Assembly: GCA_020310875.1 (NCBI GenBank)
Contig: CM035433.1
Coordinates: forward strand, 112,525,500 to 112,589,499
DNA length: 64,000 nt
DNA from: Ceratopteris richardii
Lineage: Eukaryota; Streptophyta; Polypodiopsida; Polypodiales; Pteridaceae
Reading direction: 5' to 3'
The translations under genes and the position numbers were made by a program. The notes under the pieces were generated by a model. It made no database searches. It saw nothing but the letters and a program-made list of their open reading frames with translations, and was not told where the DNA came from. Positions 22,576 to 34,995 of the stretch are shown here, piece after piece. Position 1 is the stretch's first letter, and every line of letters starts with the position of its first letter.

Positions 22576-24665
22576 CATCACAATCCTTTACAAGGAGATC
22601 AAGTGTTGCATAAAAAGAGATGCAATGATGAAAAAGTAGATGCTTGTAGGTAGTTTTAATTTATTTCTATACTTGCCTTCATTGATGTAAATTGTTTGTG
22701 TGGCTCATATAGTGTTGTCACGAGTTATAGTTGCAATGTCACAAATTATAGTTGCACAAGCTGGTTTCTCTTTTAACTTTTGGTCTAAATTTCTGTTGAA
22801 GAGATCTTTTGATCGGCCCTTTACTACTTATGTTATGTAATGATCATGAGCTTATTTTCTTCTTATGGATTCAAGTGTTGCATATATAATATAGACTCTT
22901 GCAGATTCAAGCACTTACGTATAGGGTTCAAAACACAAGTGGAATTTTTACAGATGGTCCTATGGATGTTATTCATTTGATTGGTTTATTGTTATTTTTT
23001 GTCATGTTATTTTTTCATCACATGCAACAAGAGTATGTTTTATTTTCTAGGATTGGTTGGTTGAAGCTTTGATCCACCATTGTGCGAAGAGATCGAGCGT
23101 TGTTTGAGGAGACTGAGAATTGCATGAAGAGGTAAAGCATTGCCTGCTACGAAGAGATTGGACCCATCACAATCCTTTACAAGGAGATCGAGGGTTGCAT
23201 GAAGAGAGATGCAATGAGGAACAAATAGATGCCTATTGGTAATTTTTATTTATTTTTATACTTGCCTTCATTCACATGAATTGTTTGTGTTGCTCATACA
23301 GTGCTGTCAACAGTTACATCCCAACCAATTATAGTTGCACAAGCTGGTTTCTCTTTGTACCTCTTTGTCTAAATTTGTGCTGAAGAGATCTTTTTATTGG
23401 CTCTTTACTGCTTATGTTATGTAATGATCATGAACTTATTTTCTTGTCATGGATTCAAGTGTTGCATATATAATATAGTCTCCTGCAGATTCAAGCATTT
23501 TACTTATGGGTTTCAAAACATGAGCGGAATTTCTACATATAGTCCTATGGATGTTATTCATTTGATTGGTTTATTGTTATTTTTTGTCATGTTATTTTTT
23601 CATCACATGCAACAAGAATATGTTTTATTTTCTAGGATCTGTTGGTTGAAGTGTTGATCCAATATTGTATGAAGAGATCGAGTGTTGTCCGAAGAGACTC
23701 AAAATTGTACAAAGAGATAAAGCATTGCCCGTTACGAAGACATTGGAACAATCTCAATCTTTTACAAGGAGATTGAGGGTTGCATGAAGAGAGATGAAAT
23801 GAGGAACAAATAGATGCCTGTTGGTAATTTTTATTTATTTCTATGCTTGCCTTCATTGATATAAGTTGTTCGTGTGGCTCATATATTGCTTTCACCAGTT
23901 ATAGTTGCGATGTTACCGCTTATAGTTGCACAAGCTGGTTTCTCATTGTACTTTTGGTCTAAATTTCTACTAAAGAGATCTTTTGATCGGGTCCTTAATA
24001 CTTATGTTATGTAATGATCATGAACTTGTTTTCTTCTTATGGATTCAAGTGCTTCATATATAATATAAACGCTTGGAGATTCAAACATTTTATGTATAGG
24101 GTTAAAAAATAAGTGGAATTTCTACAGATGGTCTTATGGATGTTATTCATTTGATTAGTCTATTGTTATTTTTTTTCATGTTATTTTTTCATCACATGCA
24201 AGAAGAGTATGTTTTATTTTCTAGGATTGGTTGGTTGAAGCTTTGATCCAGCATTGTAGGAAGAGATTGAGTGTTCTCGGACGAGATTGAGAATTGTACG
24301 AAGACATAAAGCATTGCCCGCTACGAAGAGATTGGACCTATCACATTCCTTTACATGGAGGTCGAGGGTTGCATGAAGAGAGATGCAATGAGGAACCAGT
24401 AGATGATCGTTGGTAATTTTTATTTATTTCTATACTTGCCTTCATTGATGTAAATTGTTTGTGTGGCTCATACAATGCTGTCACCAGTTATAGTTGCAAG
24501 GTCACCAATTATAGTTGCACAAGCTAGTTTCTCTTTGTGCCTTTCTGTCCAAATTTCTGCTGAAGAGATCTTTTGATCAGCTCCTTACTACTTATGTTAT
24601 GAAAGGATCATGAACTTATTTTCTTGTCATGGATGCAAGTGTTGCATATATAATATATACTCTTG
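22573..24665 (+). repeat. PPR-leader tandem array, part 2 (~590-bp units)
   Basis: The landmark TGTGTGGCTCAT (or close variants) occurs at about 22700, 23288, 23875 and 24465, a spacing of 587-590 bp. Each unit ends with TTCTTGTCATGGATTCAAGT or a near variant, then a short open frame and GTGGAATTTCTACA. The last unit does not close. Its ATG at 24629 runs directly into PPR-coding sequence. Units differ by scattered substitutions, so the array is not a recent artefact. Confidence 0.85.
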
Positions 24666-25560
24666 CAGATTCAAGCATTTTGTACCTCCATTGTGTTAGC
24701 AAGAAATTACTATCCATTGGAAGACAAGTTCATGCTCTGATCATCCCCAAAATTTACTTCATTCGGATGTTCTCTGCTTGTGGCAGCTTGGAAGAGGCAA
24801 AACAAATGTTTCTTTCTACATCTTTTTGGGATGTATATGGTTGGGAAGCTTTGCTGTCAGCTCATGGGAGGACTGGATAGCCTATGCTATCTATATATTT
24901 ACATCAGAGATTCATATCTTCGAATGACCTCAGGTTAAATGAAGACATATATGTGGCTTCCTTGACGGCATGTGCAGATTCTGCCGAGATGGTTGAGGCC
25001 ATGATCATCCACAACCATATCTTGCATTCCAATCTGCATGTAATATTGCATGTGGGCAGTGTCCTTGTTGAGATGTATGCAACGCGTGGCTATATTGCAT
25101 AGGCAAGTACTATCTTCCGTTGTTTACCAACAAAAGATCTAGTGCTTTGGAACACCATAATTGTAGGGTATGCCCAATTCAGCTTTCATGATCAGGCTCT
25201 GTAGTTCTTCAAGAGCATGTAGACCAAGGGTGTTTTTCTGGATGCAATCACATTTGCATGCCTGTTCAAAGCATGCAACTGTATAGAAGAAATAGAAGAG
25301 GGTAGAATCTGCGCATTCATTTGATGCTATAAATTAGGTTCAAACCAAATGTATTCATAGAAAACACTCTAATTGACAAATATGTTAGGGCCAAGCACTT
25401 TGATGAGGCTATATGGAATTTAAAAGCTATGTGTGAATGTGATGCAATATCATGGACTGGCTCGATAAATGCATATAGGCATGTTAATGTTTTGGCAATG
25501 GATATTGTTTGTTTTGAGGAAATGCCAAGGGAAGCCATAAAACGGATATGAAGTATTACA
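24629..25560 (+). pseudogene. PLS-class PPR protein pseudogene
   Basis: The frame from ATG 24629 gives a short leader peptide, then LLSIGRQVHALIIPKIYFI and MFSACGSLEEAKQMF, the classic form of plant PLS-type PPR proteins, which act in organelle RNA editing and processing. TAG ends it after WEALLSAHGRTG. The same theme continues with YVASLTACADSAEMVEAM, ATRGYIA, LVLWNTIIVGYAQFSFHDQA and FACLFKACNCIEEIEEGR, interrupted by several stops. Roughly five or six motifs remain, against a dozen or more in intact members. No E or DYW domain is present. It is a dead 5' fragment of such a gene. Confidence 0.85.
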
Positions 25561-26295
25561 CATCAATATGGGTACATGTGAGTACAATTGGTAGCAGGGA
25601 CTATTATGAACCTCTAGGCTATGATGCATGGTTGGTTTGATAGCGACAATTTGAGAGGCACATACATTGGTCACGATTGTCGGCCTCTACCCTCATGCAC
25701 GCAAGGAGAAAAGAGGAAGGGGAAATCATTTTTTGGTCTTCTTCTTTTATTTTTTTTTAGGGGGGGAGGGGGGGTTTACGAGGGCACAAGGAGAGGAGAG
25801 GTATCCAGGCTCTTCTAGGCAGTGTAGGTGGGCGCTCTCTCACATGCAAATGAGGAAACAAGGAGCATGACACTGAAGAAGATTGACCAATAAGTGCAAT
25901 TGTTTGGAAGGAGTGTCGAAGAAACAAGGAAGGCAGGAACAGGGGTGATCATCAGAGGCTGCTTCTTGCTGTTTGCATAGGTGACATAGTGAAAGGGAGC
26001 AGACGCTATGCCAACACTTGAAGCGCGGGAAGGCCATAATAGTGGAGAAAAAAAAAGGGGGTCGATTGACCCACTCGACCATAAAAGAACATTGGAAATA
26101 GGATAAAGAGATACATTTGCAACCACGTCGTACAATCTTCACTTCAGTGATCCTATTAGGGATCTGAAATGTGAGCCAACTCGAGCACAATTATGGCTTG
26201 AGGGTAAAATAAACTTGGCAAGTTACGAGAAATAGAGCAGAGATAGTTGGATATAGGTACAATTATTTGCGCAATTCCTCGGGGTCAAGGCCTTA
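25561..26295. other. Unassigned region with G-rich tract
   Basis: It includes TTTTTTTAGGGGGGGAGGGG at about 25750-25770. A 116-codon open frame on the minus strand (26190-25840) is Cys- and Ser-rich without recognisable motifs, and I do not regard it as a gene. Confidence 0.35.
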
Positions 26296-28007
26296 TATAG
26301 CCCTAACTTTACTTTACGTTGCATGGCGGCTAATTCTTTCCCAAAGGCTTCTGTAATGGCATTTTTGGGTGTGCTTTCTACATATAAAATCAGATTTTTG
26401 ATCAATTCGGGTAGTACACATTGTTTTCTATCTTTGAGATTGGTACATAATTTGCGGATACTTCTACATATGCAGATAACTAGACTTACAGAGATGGCCA
26501 ATGGACGACTTCACTATGCAAGAGGATAAATTGGAAACCTTGCATTTACTTTTTTTGATAGGTCTTTTTCTAGAAGTTTTCATGTGATTGATTGCCACCA
26601 AAGAATAATCACTTGAAGACTAGATGGTGAATCTATCCACATTCTAGGTGATGCATATAATCTTAAAACTATTCGTATTTCTGCTATGCAGATAATTAGA
26701 GGTATACGAGATGGTTGTAAAACATTTGTAATCTATGTGAACAATCTGCATGAGAAAGATAATGATGAATGTATTCCAAATTATGTAGAAAATCTTTTGA
26801 AAGAATATGCCTATGTATTTCTAGAAGATTTTCCTTGTATACCTCCACCTGGGTAGATTGACCATGCCATTGACCTGTATTCAGGAAGTGAACCATATTC
26901 TAGAGCACCCTATAGATTTAACATCGATGATTTAGAGGAGCTTAAGATTCAATTAGAAGATCTTTTGAAGAAAGGCTTGATAAGACCGAGTGTCTCACCT
27001 TGGGGTGCACCTGTTTTACTTCAAAAGAAGAAAGATGACTCTTATAGATAATGCATTGATTATAGCGGGTTGAATAAAAGAAAAATTAAAAATAAGCATC
27101 CACTCCCTCACATAGAAGACTTAGTAGGTCAATTAAGTGGAGCGACTGTATTCGTCAAGATTGAATTAAGATCTAGATATCACCAAATTAGGATAAAAAA
27201 TGAGGATATTCCCAAGACAGCTTTTCGAACACGATATGGTCATTACAAGTTTACGGTTTTACCTTTTGGATTAACAAATGCTCCTACCATATTTATGTGT
27301 TTGATGAAAAATATTTTCAATGATTACCTAGATGAGTTCATCTTAGTATCTATTGATGATATGTATACTCTAAATATGATCTTGAGCATGCGGTACATCT
27401 CAAGGAGACTTTGTAGAGTCTTAGAGAACACAAATTGTATGGAAAGAAGAGTAAGTATTTCTTTGCTAAGGATAAACTTGTGTATCTAGGAAGAGTCATA
27501 TCAAAGAAGGAATCCATGGCCGATTCCTAAGACTATAAAGGATGCTATAAGTTTTCTAGGATTGGTGCAATATCAAAGAGTGCATATTAATTATTTCTCT
27601 AAGGTAGCAACTACTTCCCTCACAGATCTGACTAAAAAGAATGTAGGATTTGCATGTAGTGATGCTTGTCAAAAATCATTTGAAACATTGAAACAAAAAG
27701 TTGTTGAAAATTGTGTTTTGAAAAGAATGTAGGATGGTCGCATATGAGTCCAGAAAATTAAGAAAACATGAACTTAATTATCCTACTCATGATCTAGAAA
27801 TGCTTGTTGTTGTGCATGCACTTAAGCATTGGAGACATCTATTGTTAGGGGTTAAGTTTGGATTCAAAACATATCATGAGAGTCTAAAATACATTTTCAC
27901 AACCATTACTTAATAACAGGTAGAAGCGTTGGATTGAATTATTAAGCATTAAGTTGAAGACGTTTATATAATCTCCTTATAAATTCTAATTTTCTTAATC
28001 AAATTTT
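26296..28007 (+). pseudogene. Ty3/gypsy pol fragment, copy A (family 1)
   Basis: It matches copy B (30260-32250) along its length. It shows a protease-like stretch (FLINSGSTHCFLSL), the linker before RT (YVENLLKEYAYVFLEDFPCI, then PPP), and RT motifs [40 protein letters not shown] and VSIDDM at the catalytic site. A shortened RNase H region follows. Stops and frameshifts abound, including one right after IDDM. The copy ends at AATCAAATT, with integrase absent. It is inactive. Confidence 0.85.
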
Positions 28008-29146
28008 GGGATGACAAGATGAGTTTATCAACTGTAAAATTAGATAGTGTTTTCAATCATTCGGACAAAGGTTAAGATAATAGATTCCCCTCTATTATGA
28101 CCAAGTATCATATTCTCTCTCTAGACCAAGTTTCATATTCTCTTTCTAGACCAAGTTCATATTCTCTCTCTAGACCAAGTTTCATATTCTCTCTCTAGAC
28201 CTTATTCACATCAAGTTTTGTAATTGAAATTTGAAGGTGACGATGAAAGAATTAAGAAAAACTCTGTATGAGAGAAAGGTAAGGCATGTACAAGAGAATA
28301 AAAGTTTATGTGTGAAATTTTTATGAATCATGTTTTAAGTACCTCATTCAGGGCTCTAAATTTAGTTGATTGTAAGAAAATGCCTTGATTTTACTCTCTC
28401 TCTCTCTCTAGAATTTTGAAACTTGTAGGGCTCAAAAGTGGCATTTGGAGGTGAATTTGGACCTACGTCATCTCTAACACTATTCTGCAGATAAAAAAAA
28501 AATGAATAAAAGTGTCTCTCACAAGCTTAAGATAATTCCTCACCGTTTTTTAGTTACATGGCTTTGAAAAGTGCCGTATTCCAATACTTTAAAAAGTGAA
28601 AGAAGAAGAAAGAGGGCTTCTCTAATTCTATTCAAATCCCTGATTCTGATGCTTATGTGTATTTTTGATAGCTACATTATAGAAAGCACACTACGATCGC
28701 ATCGCTTTTTGCGAAAGGTTTGGAGAAAGTCGAATTTTTCTAAATTTGGTGGATCCCACATTTGTTTGGGTGGTGATCAAACTCTGCTATGGAGAGACCT
28801 GCGCATCAAAAAAGAGAACACACAAAAATCATAGAATTACCTTGTGATTGAGAAAGAGTGAGAGTGAGAGTGTGATTGATAGTGCGAGTGTGATTGCGAT
28901 TTTGATAGCTCGGGGGTGATCCGGAGGTAGAGGCTTCGTCAAGAAGCTATTTTCCAAAGCTATTGTAACCACTGATTCTCATCTATAATATCAGGATTCC
29001 TCTTTTTTGAGTCATATCTTTTCTACACTTTTGCATCAGGTTTTCTCTTATCTTGTGCAATCTTTGCATTTTTCTCTGCTCTGTTATTCTTGAATTATCA
29101 AAAGATTGTGATTCAGGGTAGATTGGGAGTGAGGAAATGCTACAAG
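28008..29146 (+). mobile_element. Probable 5' LTR region of gypsy copy B
   Basis: It lies immediately upstream of a tRNA-type primer-binding site and contains no coding signal. It ends GAGGAAATGCTACA plus two bases before the PBS, which fits an LTR terminus. It could begin at TGGGATGACAAG (28008), but no matching 3' LTR was found after copy B, so the left limit is a guess. Confidence 0.45.
28100..28198. repeat. 25-bp tandem repeat, four units
   Basis: ACCAAGTTTCATATTCTCTC plus TCTAG is repeated four times, in units of 25, 25, 24 and 25 bases. Confidence 0.9.
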
Positions 29147-30158
29147 TGGTATCAGAGCAGAATCAATTCTTGAGAATGATGCAAGGTTTTACACAGAAGG
29201 TGCATGAGCAAGAGGAGCTTATTCAGAAGCTTCTTGGAGAATTACGCAAAGAAGGAGTTGGAAAGCAACTAGAAGGTGCAACAAATTTATTCCTGGAACT
29301 AAAGGATGAAGTGGATGAAGATGCGGAACATCTAGTTTGCCTCGACAAAAACAAAAACGCAATTATGAAGATATGGAACCATATGAGTATGCCCTTAACC
29401 AAGTCTTCAAGAAGGCCAAGTTGAATGAATTTGATGGTCGGAAAAAGAGTGGCAAAGATCTTGAGGCATGGATTGAAGAGTAGGAGGATTTATTTGATCT
29501 TTGAGAATTTAGTGAGGAGTACAAGTCAAAAGTTAGGATCCTGTACATGCGTGGTATCACAAAGCTATGGTGGAAGTCCTATATGCAGACTCGGACATGT
29601 TCTAGTCCGGCTTTATGGAAGGAGTTCAGAGAACAAGCTAAAAAATGCTATTGTTCTCCACACTACCATATGGAGAAGAAGATAAAGTTCTACAATTTTC
29701 GACAACAGGAAAGTGACACGCATAGCTTGTCTATTGATGAGTACAAAGAGAAGCTCTTACATCTTCACAAATATGCATTGGAGGTTAGTGGTGAGGCTCT
29801 GAAGAGCAAATTTATTGAAGGGCTTCATGAGGAACTTCGCTATCATGTCAAGGGATCCGGATGCATCGATTTTCTCGATGTTGTTGTGATGGCTAAGAAT
29901 TTTGAGAAGATGAAGAAGTTTAATTTGCAGAAGGCATATGGAAGCAGATTTATTGCGATGGGACATAGGCCACAGAGACCTGTTGCAATGAACATAAACA
30001 ATTCAAGGAAGACTCCATCTTCTAATAAACAAGGGAAGAATCCTACTCAGGTGGAAAATCAAAGCAGTCATCAACCAATCCATTGGCAACAAGACCCTAA
30101 TTCTATTGTGATGGCAAAACGACTTGGTCTATGTTTTCCTTGCAGGGAGACCATATGA
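29137..30158 (+). pseudogene. Gypsy gag, copy B (family 1)
   Basis: The frame from about 29160 has a coiled-coil-like start (FTQKVHEQEELIQKLLGELR). After two frame changes comes the gag core: RGITKLWWKSYMQTRTCSSP, LWKEFREQAKKCYCSPHYHM, LSIDEYKEKLLHLHKYALEV and EALKSKFIEGLHEELRYHVK. This pattern is typical of Ty3/gypsy capsid regions. The zinc knuckle is degenerate near the end (LGLCFPCRET). The product would form the virus-like particle. Confidence 0.8.
29147..29160 (+). promoter_or_regulatory. Primer-binding site (initiator tRNA-Met type)
   Basis: TGGTATCAGAGC is the usual plant PBS complementary to the 3' end of initiator tRNA-Met, which primes minus-strand cDNA synthesis. It lies just before the gag region of copy B. 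Confidence 0.85.
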
Positions 30159-30259
30159 GTGCCCGAATAAGGCAATATTTTGGCCCGCGCAATCAAAGGT
30201 GATAAACATCATCGAGAAAGGTACAAGGATTGAGAAAGTAGATGATGGAGGTAAGTGCC

Positions 30260-33030
30260 CTAACTTTTCTTAACATTGTATGGTGGCTAATTCTTTCCCA
30301 AAGGCTTCTATAATTATGATTTTGGGTATCCTTTCTAAACATAAAATCAGATTTTTTATCGATTGAGGTAGTACACATTGTTTTCTATCTTTCAAATTGG
30401 TACAGAATTTGGGGATACCTCTAAATATGCAAATAACTAGACATGTAGAGATGGCCATTGGAAGACTGCACTATACGAAATGATACATTAAAAACCTTGC
30501 ATTTACTTCTTCTGATAGGTCTTTTTCTGAAAGTTTTCATGTGATTGAGATGAAACAAAGTGATGCAATCATAGGCATGGACTGGTTAGTTCATAATTTT
30601 GCAACAACTGATTGCCAACAAAGAACAATCACTTTAAGACTAGATGGTGAATCTATCCACATTCTAGGTGATGCATATAATCCTAAACCTATTCTCATTT
30701 CCGCTAGCACATAATTAGAGGTACACATGATGGGTGTAAAACATTTGTAGTGTATGTGAACAAATTACATGAGGAAGATAATGATGAAAGTACTCCAAAT
30801 TATGTAGAAAATCTTTTGAAAGAATATGCCGATGTATTTCTAGAAGACGTGCCTGGTATACCTCCACCTTGGCAGATTGACCATGCCATTGACCTGTATC
30901 CAAGAAATGAACCATATTCTAGAGCACCCTATATATTTAACATCGATGAATTAAAGGAGATTAAAATTCAATTAGATGATCTTTTGAAGAAAGGTTGGAC
31001 AAGACTGAGTGTCTCACCTTGGAGTACCCTTGTTTTATTTAAGAAGAAGAAAGAAGGTCCTTATAGATTATGCATTCATTAAGGGGGTTGAATAAAAGAA
31101 CAATTAAAAATAAGTATCCACTCCCTCACATAGATGACTTATTAGGTCAATTAAGTGGAGCGATTGTATTCCTCAAGACTAACTTAAGATTTAGATATCA
31201 CCAAATTAGATCCAGAACATAGGATATTCCCAAGATAGCTTTTCGAACCCGATATGGTCATTACGCGTTTATGGTTTTACCTTTTAATTTACAAATGCTC
31301 CTGCCACATTTATGTGTTTGATGAACAATATTTTTCATGATTTCCTAGACGAGTTCATCTTCGTATTTCTTGATGATATGTTTGTATACTCTAAAGATGA
31401 TCCTGAGCATGCGATACACCTTGAGGAGACTTTGTAGACTCTTAGAGAACACAAATTGTATGGAAAGAAGAGTAAGTGTTTCTTTGCTAAAGATAAATGT
31501 GTATCTAGGAAGAGTCATATAAAAGAAGGAATCCATATTGATTGGCCGATTCCTAAGACTGTAAGGGATGTTAGAAGTTTCCTAGGTTGGCACAATATAA
31601 AAGAGTGCATATTAAGGATTTCTCTAAGATAGCAACTACTTCCCTCAAAGATTTGACTAAAAAGAATGTAGGATTTGCATGGAGTGTTCAAATAGGATGT
31701 GTTCTTTCACAGGATGGTAGGGTGGCCGCATATGAGTCCAAAAAATTAAGAAAACATGAGCTTAATTATCCTACTCATGATCCAGAAATGCTTGTTGTTG
31801 TGCATGTACTTAAGCATTGGAGACATCTATTGTTAGGGGTTTAGTTTGAATTGAAAACAAATCATCAGATTCTAAAATACATTTTCACACAAACATTACT
31901 TAACAACAGGCAGAAGCCTTGGATTGAATTATTAAGCGAGTATGATTTTGACATTATGTATCTGGCTGGTAAGAAAAATAATGTCGCTAATGCATTGATT
32001 TGAAGACCTTTATGTAATCTCCTTTCTGTATTAAACTCTAATTTTCTCAATCAAATTCATCAGATTCTAAAATACGTTTTCACACAAACATTACTTAACA
32101 ACAGGCAGATACCTTGGATTGAATTATTAAGCGAGTATGATTTTGACATTATGTATCTATCTGGTAAGAAAAATAATGTCGCTAATGCATTGATTTCAAG
32201 ACCTTTATGTAATCTCCTTTCTGTATTAAATTCTAATTTCTCAATCAAATTGAAGAAGAATTTAAGCATGAATTTTTTTATGCACCTATTTTGAATTTTT
32301 GAATGCAAACACGGGATCAATGTATGAGGGAAAATTTCATGTGTAGAATGGATCCTTTTATTATAGAAAATGATTATGCATATCTTAAGAGTCTTTGCTA
32401 AAAGTTAGAATATTGCATGATTGTCATGATGCACCTTTCTCTCCACATCCAAGTTAATCAAGGACCTATGTAAAAAATAAAGTATTCTTAATTTTGGCCA
32501 TGTATGAAGTGGGATATTAGAAAATATGTTAGTGAATGTTTAAGGTGCAAAAAGGTGAAAACTGAGTTTAAAAGAATCCTTGGAATGCTTCAACCTTTGG
32601 ATGTTCCAAATCAAAAGTAGGAGTCTATTTCTATGGACTTTATCACTAAATTACATATGACTGGAAGTAAGCATGATACCATATTTGTTGTAGTCGATCG
32701 GCTTACCAAGATGGCACATTTCTTCCCTACGAGAAAGATTGATATTGCTTTGAATGTTGCAAGAATCTTTGAAAAAGAAATTTTTCGATTGCATCGAATG
32801 CCTAAAATCATAATTTTTGATAGAGACTCTAGATTTACATCAAACTTCTGGAAAGCAACATTTTAATTGATTGGAACTCAACTTCATATGAATACATCTT
32901 TCCATCCACAAATTGATGGGGAAACCGAGAGGGTTAATCGAGTAGTTGAAAATATGTTGTGTATGTATGTGAATGAAAACCAGGATAATTGGAGTGACTA
33001 TCTACCCTTCTTAAGATGATTTCTTTTACA
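30260..33030 (+). pseudogene. Gypsy pol, copy B (PR-RT-RH-IN), broken
   Basis: The order is protease region near 30290-30480, then RT with TPNYVENLLKEYADVFLEDV and [34 protein letters not shown] near 31370 is the catalytic site with both Asp kept. RNase H follows (YESKKLRKHELNYPTHDPEM, 31730-31800), then the integrase core with SMDFITKL, DRDSRFTSNFW and FHPQIDGETERVNR, giving the DDE residues. Many stops and frame changes occur, so it is inactive. The RT-RH-IN order assigns it to Ty3/gypsy. Confidence 0.85.
31863..32252 (+). repeat. 195-bp tandem duplication in RNase H region
   Basis: CATCAGATTCTAAAATACRT begins copies at 31863 and 32058. The 195-bp step is 65 codons, so the frame is not shifted. 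Both copies contain NNRQ..WIELLSEYDFDIMYL and the KKNNVANALI segment. Confidence 0.9.
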
Positions 33031-33151
33031 ATATGGGCCGATTAGTAAGATGATTTCTTTTACTAATGGAATACAATTTTGAAGTGGCAGTCAAGAAAGG
33101 AAAGACTCACCTTTGGGCAGATCACCTTTCACAAATCACTTATGGAGAATT

Positions 33152-33260
33152 TGTTATACTTTATGGAATAATGGAAGGTTAAATGGATTTTAATGCCTTG
33201 CGGTTTTTAATGTGTTTTGTGTTTTGATTTAGCAGGTGAAGATTCATGAGGGTGTGAACG
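33152..33260 (+). mobile_element. LTR fragment related to gypsy family 2
   Basis: TGTTATACTTTATGGAATAA resembles the start of the family-2 LTR (TGTTATGAATTATGGAATG on the minus strand at 36107). Downstream AATGTGTTTTGTGTTTTGAT and AGCAGGTGAAGATTCATGAG match that LTR at about 65-75% by eye. Confidence 0.55.
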
Positions 33261-33470
33261 TGCGTGGACTTATTCAAATATTTTTTGAAGTTATTTAGAT
33301 AAAATATTTAAAAGATAGTATTTTTAGTTATTTTTGTAAAAATAATAGATCGTTTTAGAAAGCAATGTTTTTGTAAAAATAGAAAATCATGGTTTTGTAA
33401 ATAAAGAAAATTTTTGTGAAAAACATGCTTTTCAAAGCATCACCCTCATGTATCTTCACCTGCTAAATCA
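33225..33470. repeat. 30-bp inverted repeat around AT-rich loop
   Basis: TGATTTAGCAGGTGAAGATT (33225) and its reverse complement ending at 33470 match at 29 of 30 positions. The loop is 186 bp. Both arms come from LTR-like sequence. Confidence 0.85.
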
Positions 33471-34985
33471 ATCTATTACCAAGTCCATTTGCTTACAACA
33501 AACGCATCAACAACAAACACCAATCAAGCCCAATTTTCCTTTCAAGCATCATTTTACTACTTTCTCTCCCCCTACTTCTCAATGCCCACCTACCTTTCAA
33601 TGCCCACCTACTTTTCAGCACCCTCCTCAATCCAATTTCTCACTAGTACCCAAGATACCTGCTTTACAACCTCCAACCCTTCAAACTAAAATGATGGATG
33701 CTCGACAGCTTGTTCATACTGAAACTAAATGTAGGTTCCGAACAAACGACATGAAACCTGTTGTAGCTCAAGTACACAACGTGGAGGTGGTTTCTAAAGA
33801 TATTCAACTTGATTGGACCAAAGGAGCACTGGAAAAGGAGCTAAGTACCTTGGGTAACACAATTTCTATCCATTCTCTACTTTGTATGCAAGGTACTATT
33901 AGGTAAGTCATTAATATTTTACATGATGATGGTAGTTCTCATGATTTTATTTCTCATACATTAGTGAAAGATCTCAATTAAACCCACTTCCTTCTATGTA
34001 TAAAGTTAAGGCTGCATTTCAAGGCAATAGATATAATGTTACAAGTGAAGTGCATAACGTTGGGATCTATATAGGTTCATGTGTAGATGAACGCACATTC
34101 TTAATTGCTCCTTTGTAGTCCTATGATGTTATACTTGGTATGCCTTTTTGTCATCATTATAACCCATGCATTGATTATCATACACACACCATGAGTTTTA
34201 AGTTTTACAATCAAGATATTTCTTTGTCTGCAATGCATGACTTCCAACCATTTCCATCAATTAGTTATACTCAAGTAAAGTGTGCATTTAGGAAAGGTTA
34301 CAATTCATGTGTTGTTTTTGTCAAAAACATAGTTGATTACACACATACACTTCCTAATGCACATAAATCACTTATGGATTCCTATAAGGATTGTTTTATG
34401 GCTGATTTTCCTTCTAAACTACCACCTTCTAGGGGATCTCTTGACAATAGTATAGAGTTAGTTACTGGTAATTCTCCTCCCCATAAAGCACCTTATGTAC
34501 ATGGACCTTTACATCAACAAGAAATAACTAATCAACTTAAGGATTTACTTCACAAAGGACTTATAAGGCCTAGTTCTTCTCCCTTTGGAGCACATGTTCT
34601 TTTAGTAGAGAAGAAGAACAAGACTTGTAGGATATGCATTGACTATAGAGCGCTTAATAAGATCATGATTAAAAATAGATATCCTATTCCTAAGATAAAT
34701 GATTTGGTAGATAAACTTTGTGGACCACGTGCTTTTAGCAAAACTGATCTTAAATCTAGGTATCATGAGATATAAGTGACACAAAATGACATTTATAAGA
34801 CTGCCTTTAGAACTCAAACTGGTCACTTGAAATTCATAGTAATACCTTTTGGACTTACCAATGCACCTACTACATTTGCATGCATAATGAAAATTTTTTT
34901 CTTGAATACCAAGCTTTTGTTCCTGTTTTCTTTGATGATATATTTGTCTATAGTGGGAATGACGATGACCATGAAAAGCATTTAG
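33471..34985 (+). pseudogene. Gypsy family-2 fragment, plus strand (gag end, PR, RT)
   Basis: It is closely related to the minus-strand element at 36108-40197. It starts in the gag C-terminus but lacks the zinc knuckle that the relative keeps. It then shows LGNTISIHSLLCMQG, a protease remnant (HDDGSSHDFISH) and RT with [40 protein letters not shown] and CRICIDYRALNKIMIKNRYP, ending in [10 protein letters not shown]. Here the YxDD-type site is intact. It breaks off near 34985, before RNase H. There are stops at 33905 and 34775. Confidence 0.85.
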
Positions 34986-34995
34986 CAATAGTTTT

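Noticed and set aside
25815-26190. Cys-rich minus-strand frame of ~110 codons as a small secreted protein
   Set aside because: No signal peptide-like start, the Cys spacing fits no family I know, and it lies between a pseudogene and a retroelement.
29147-29160. A tRNA gene at TGGTATCAGAGC
   Set aside because: Only the short complement of a tRNA 3' end is present. It is a retrotransposon primer-binding site.
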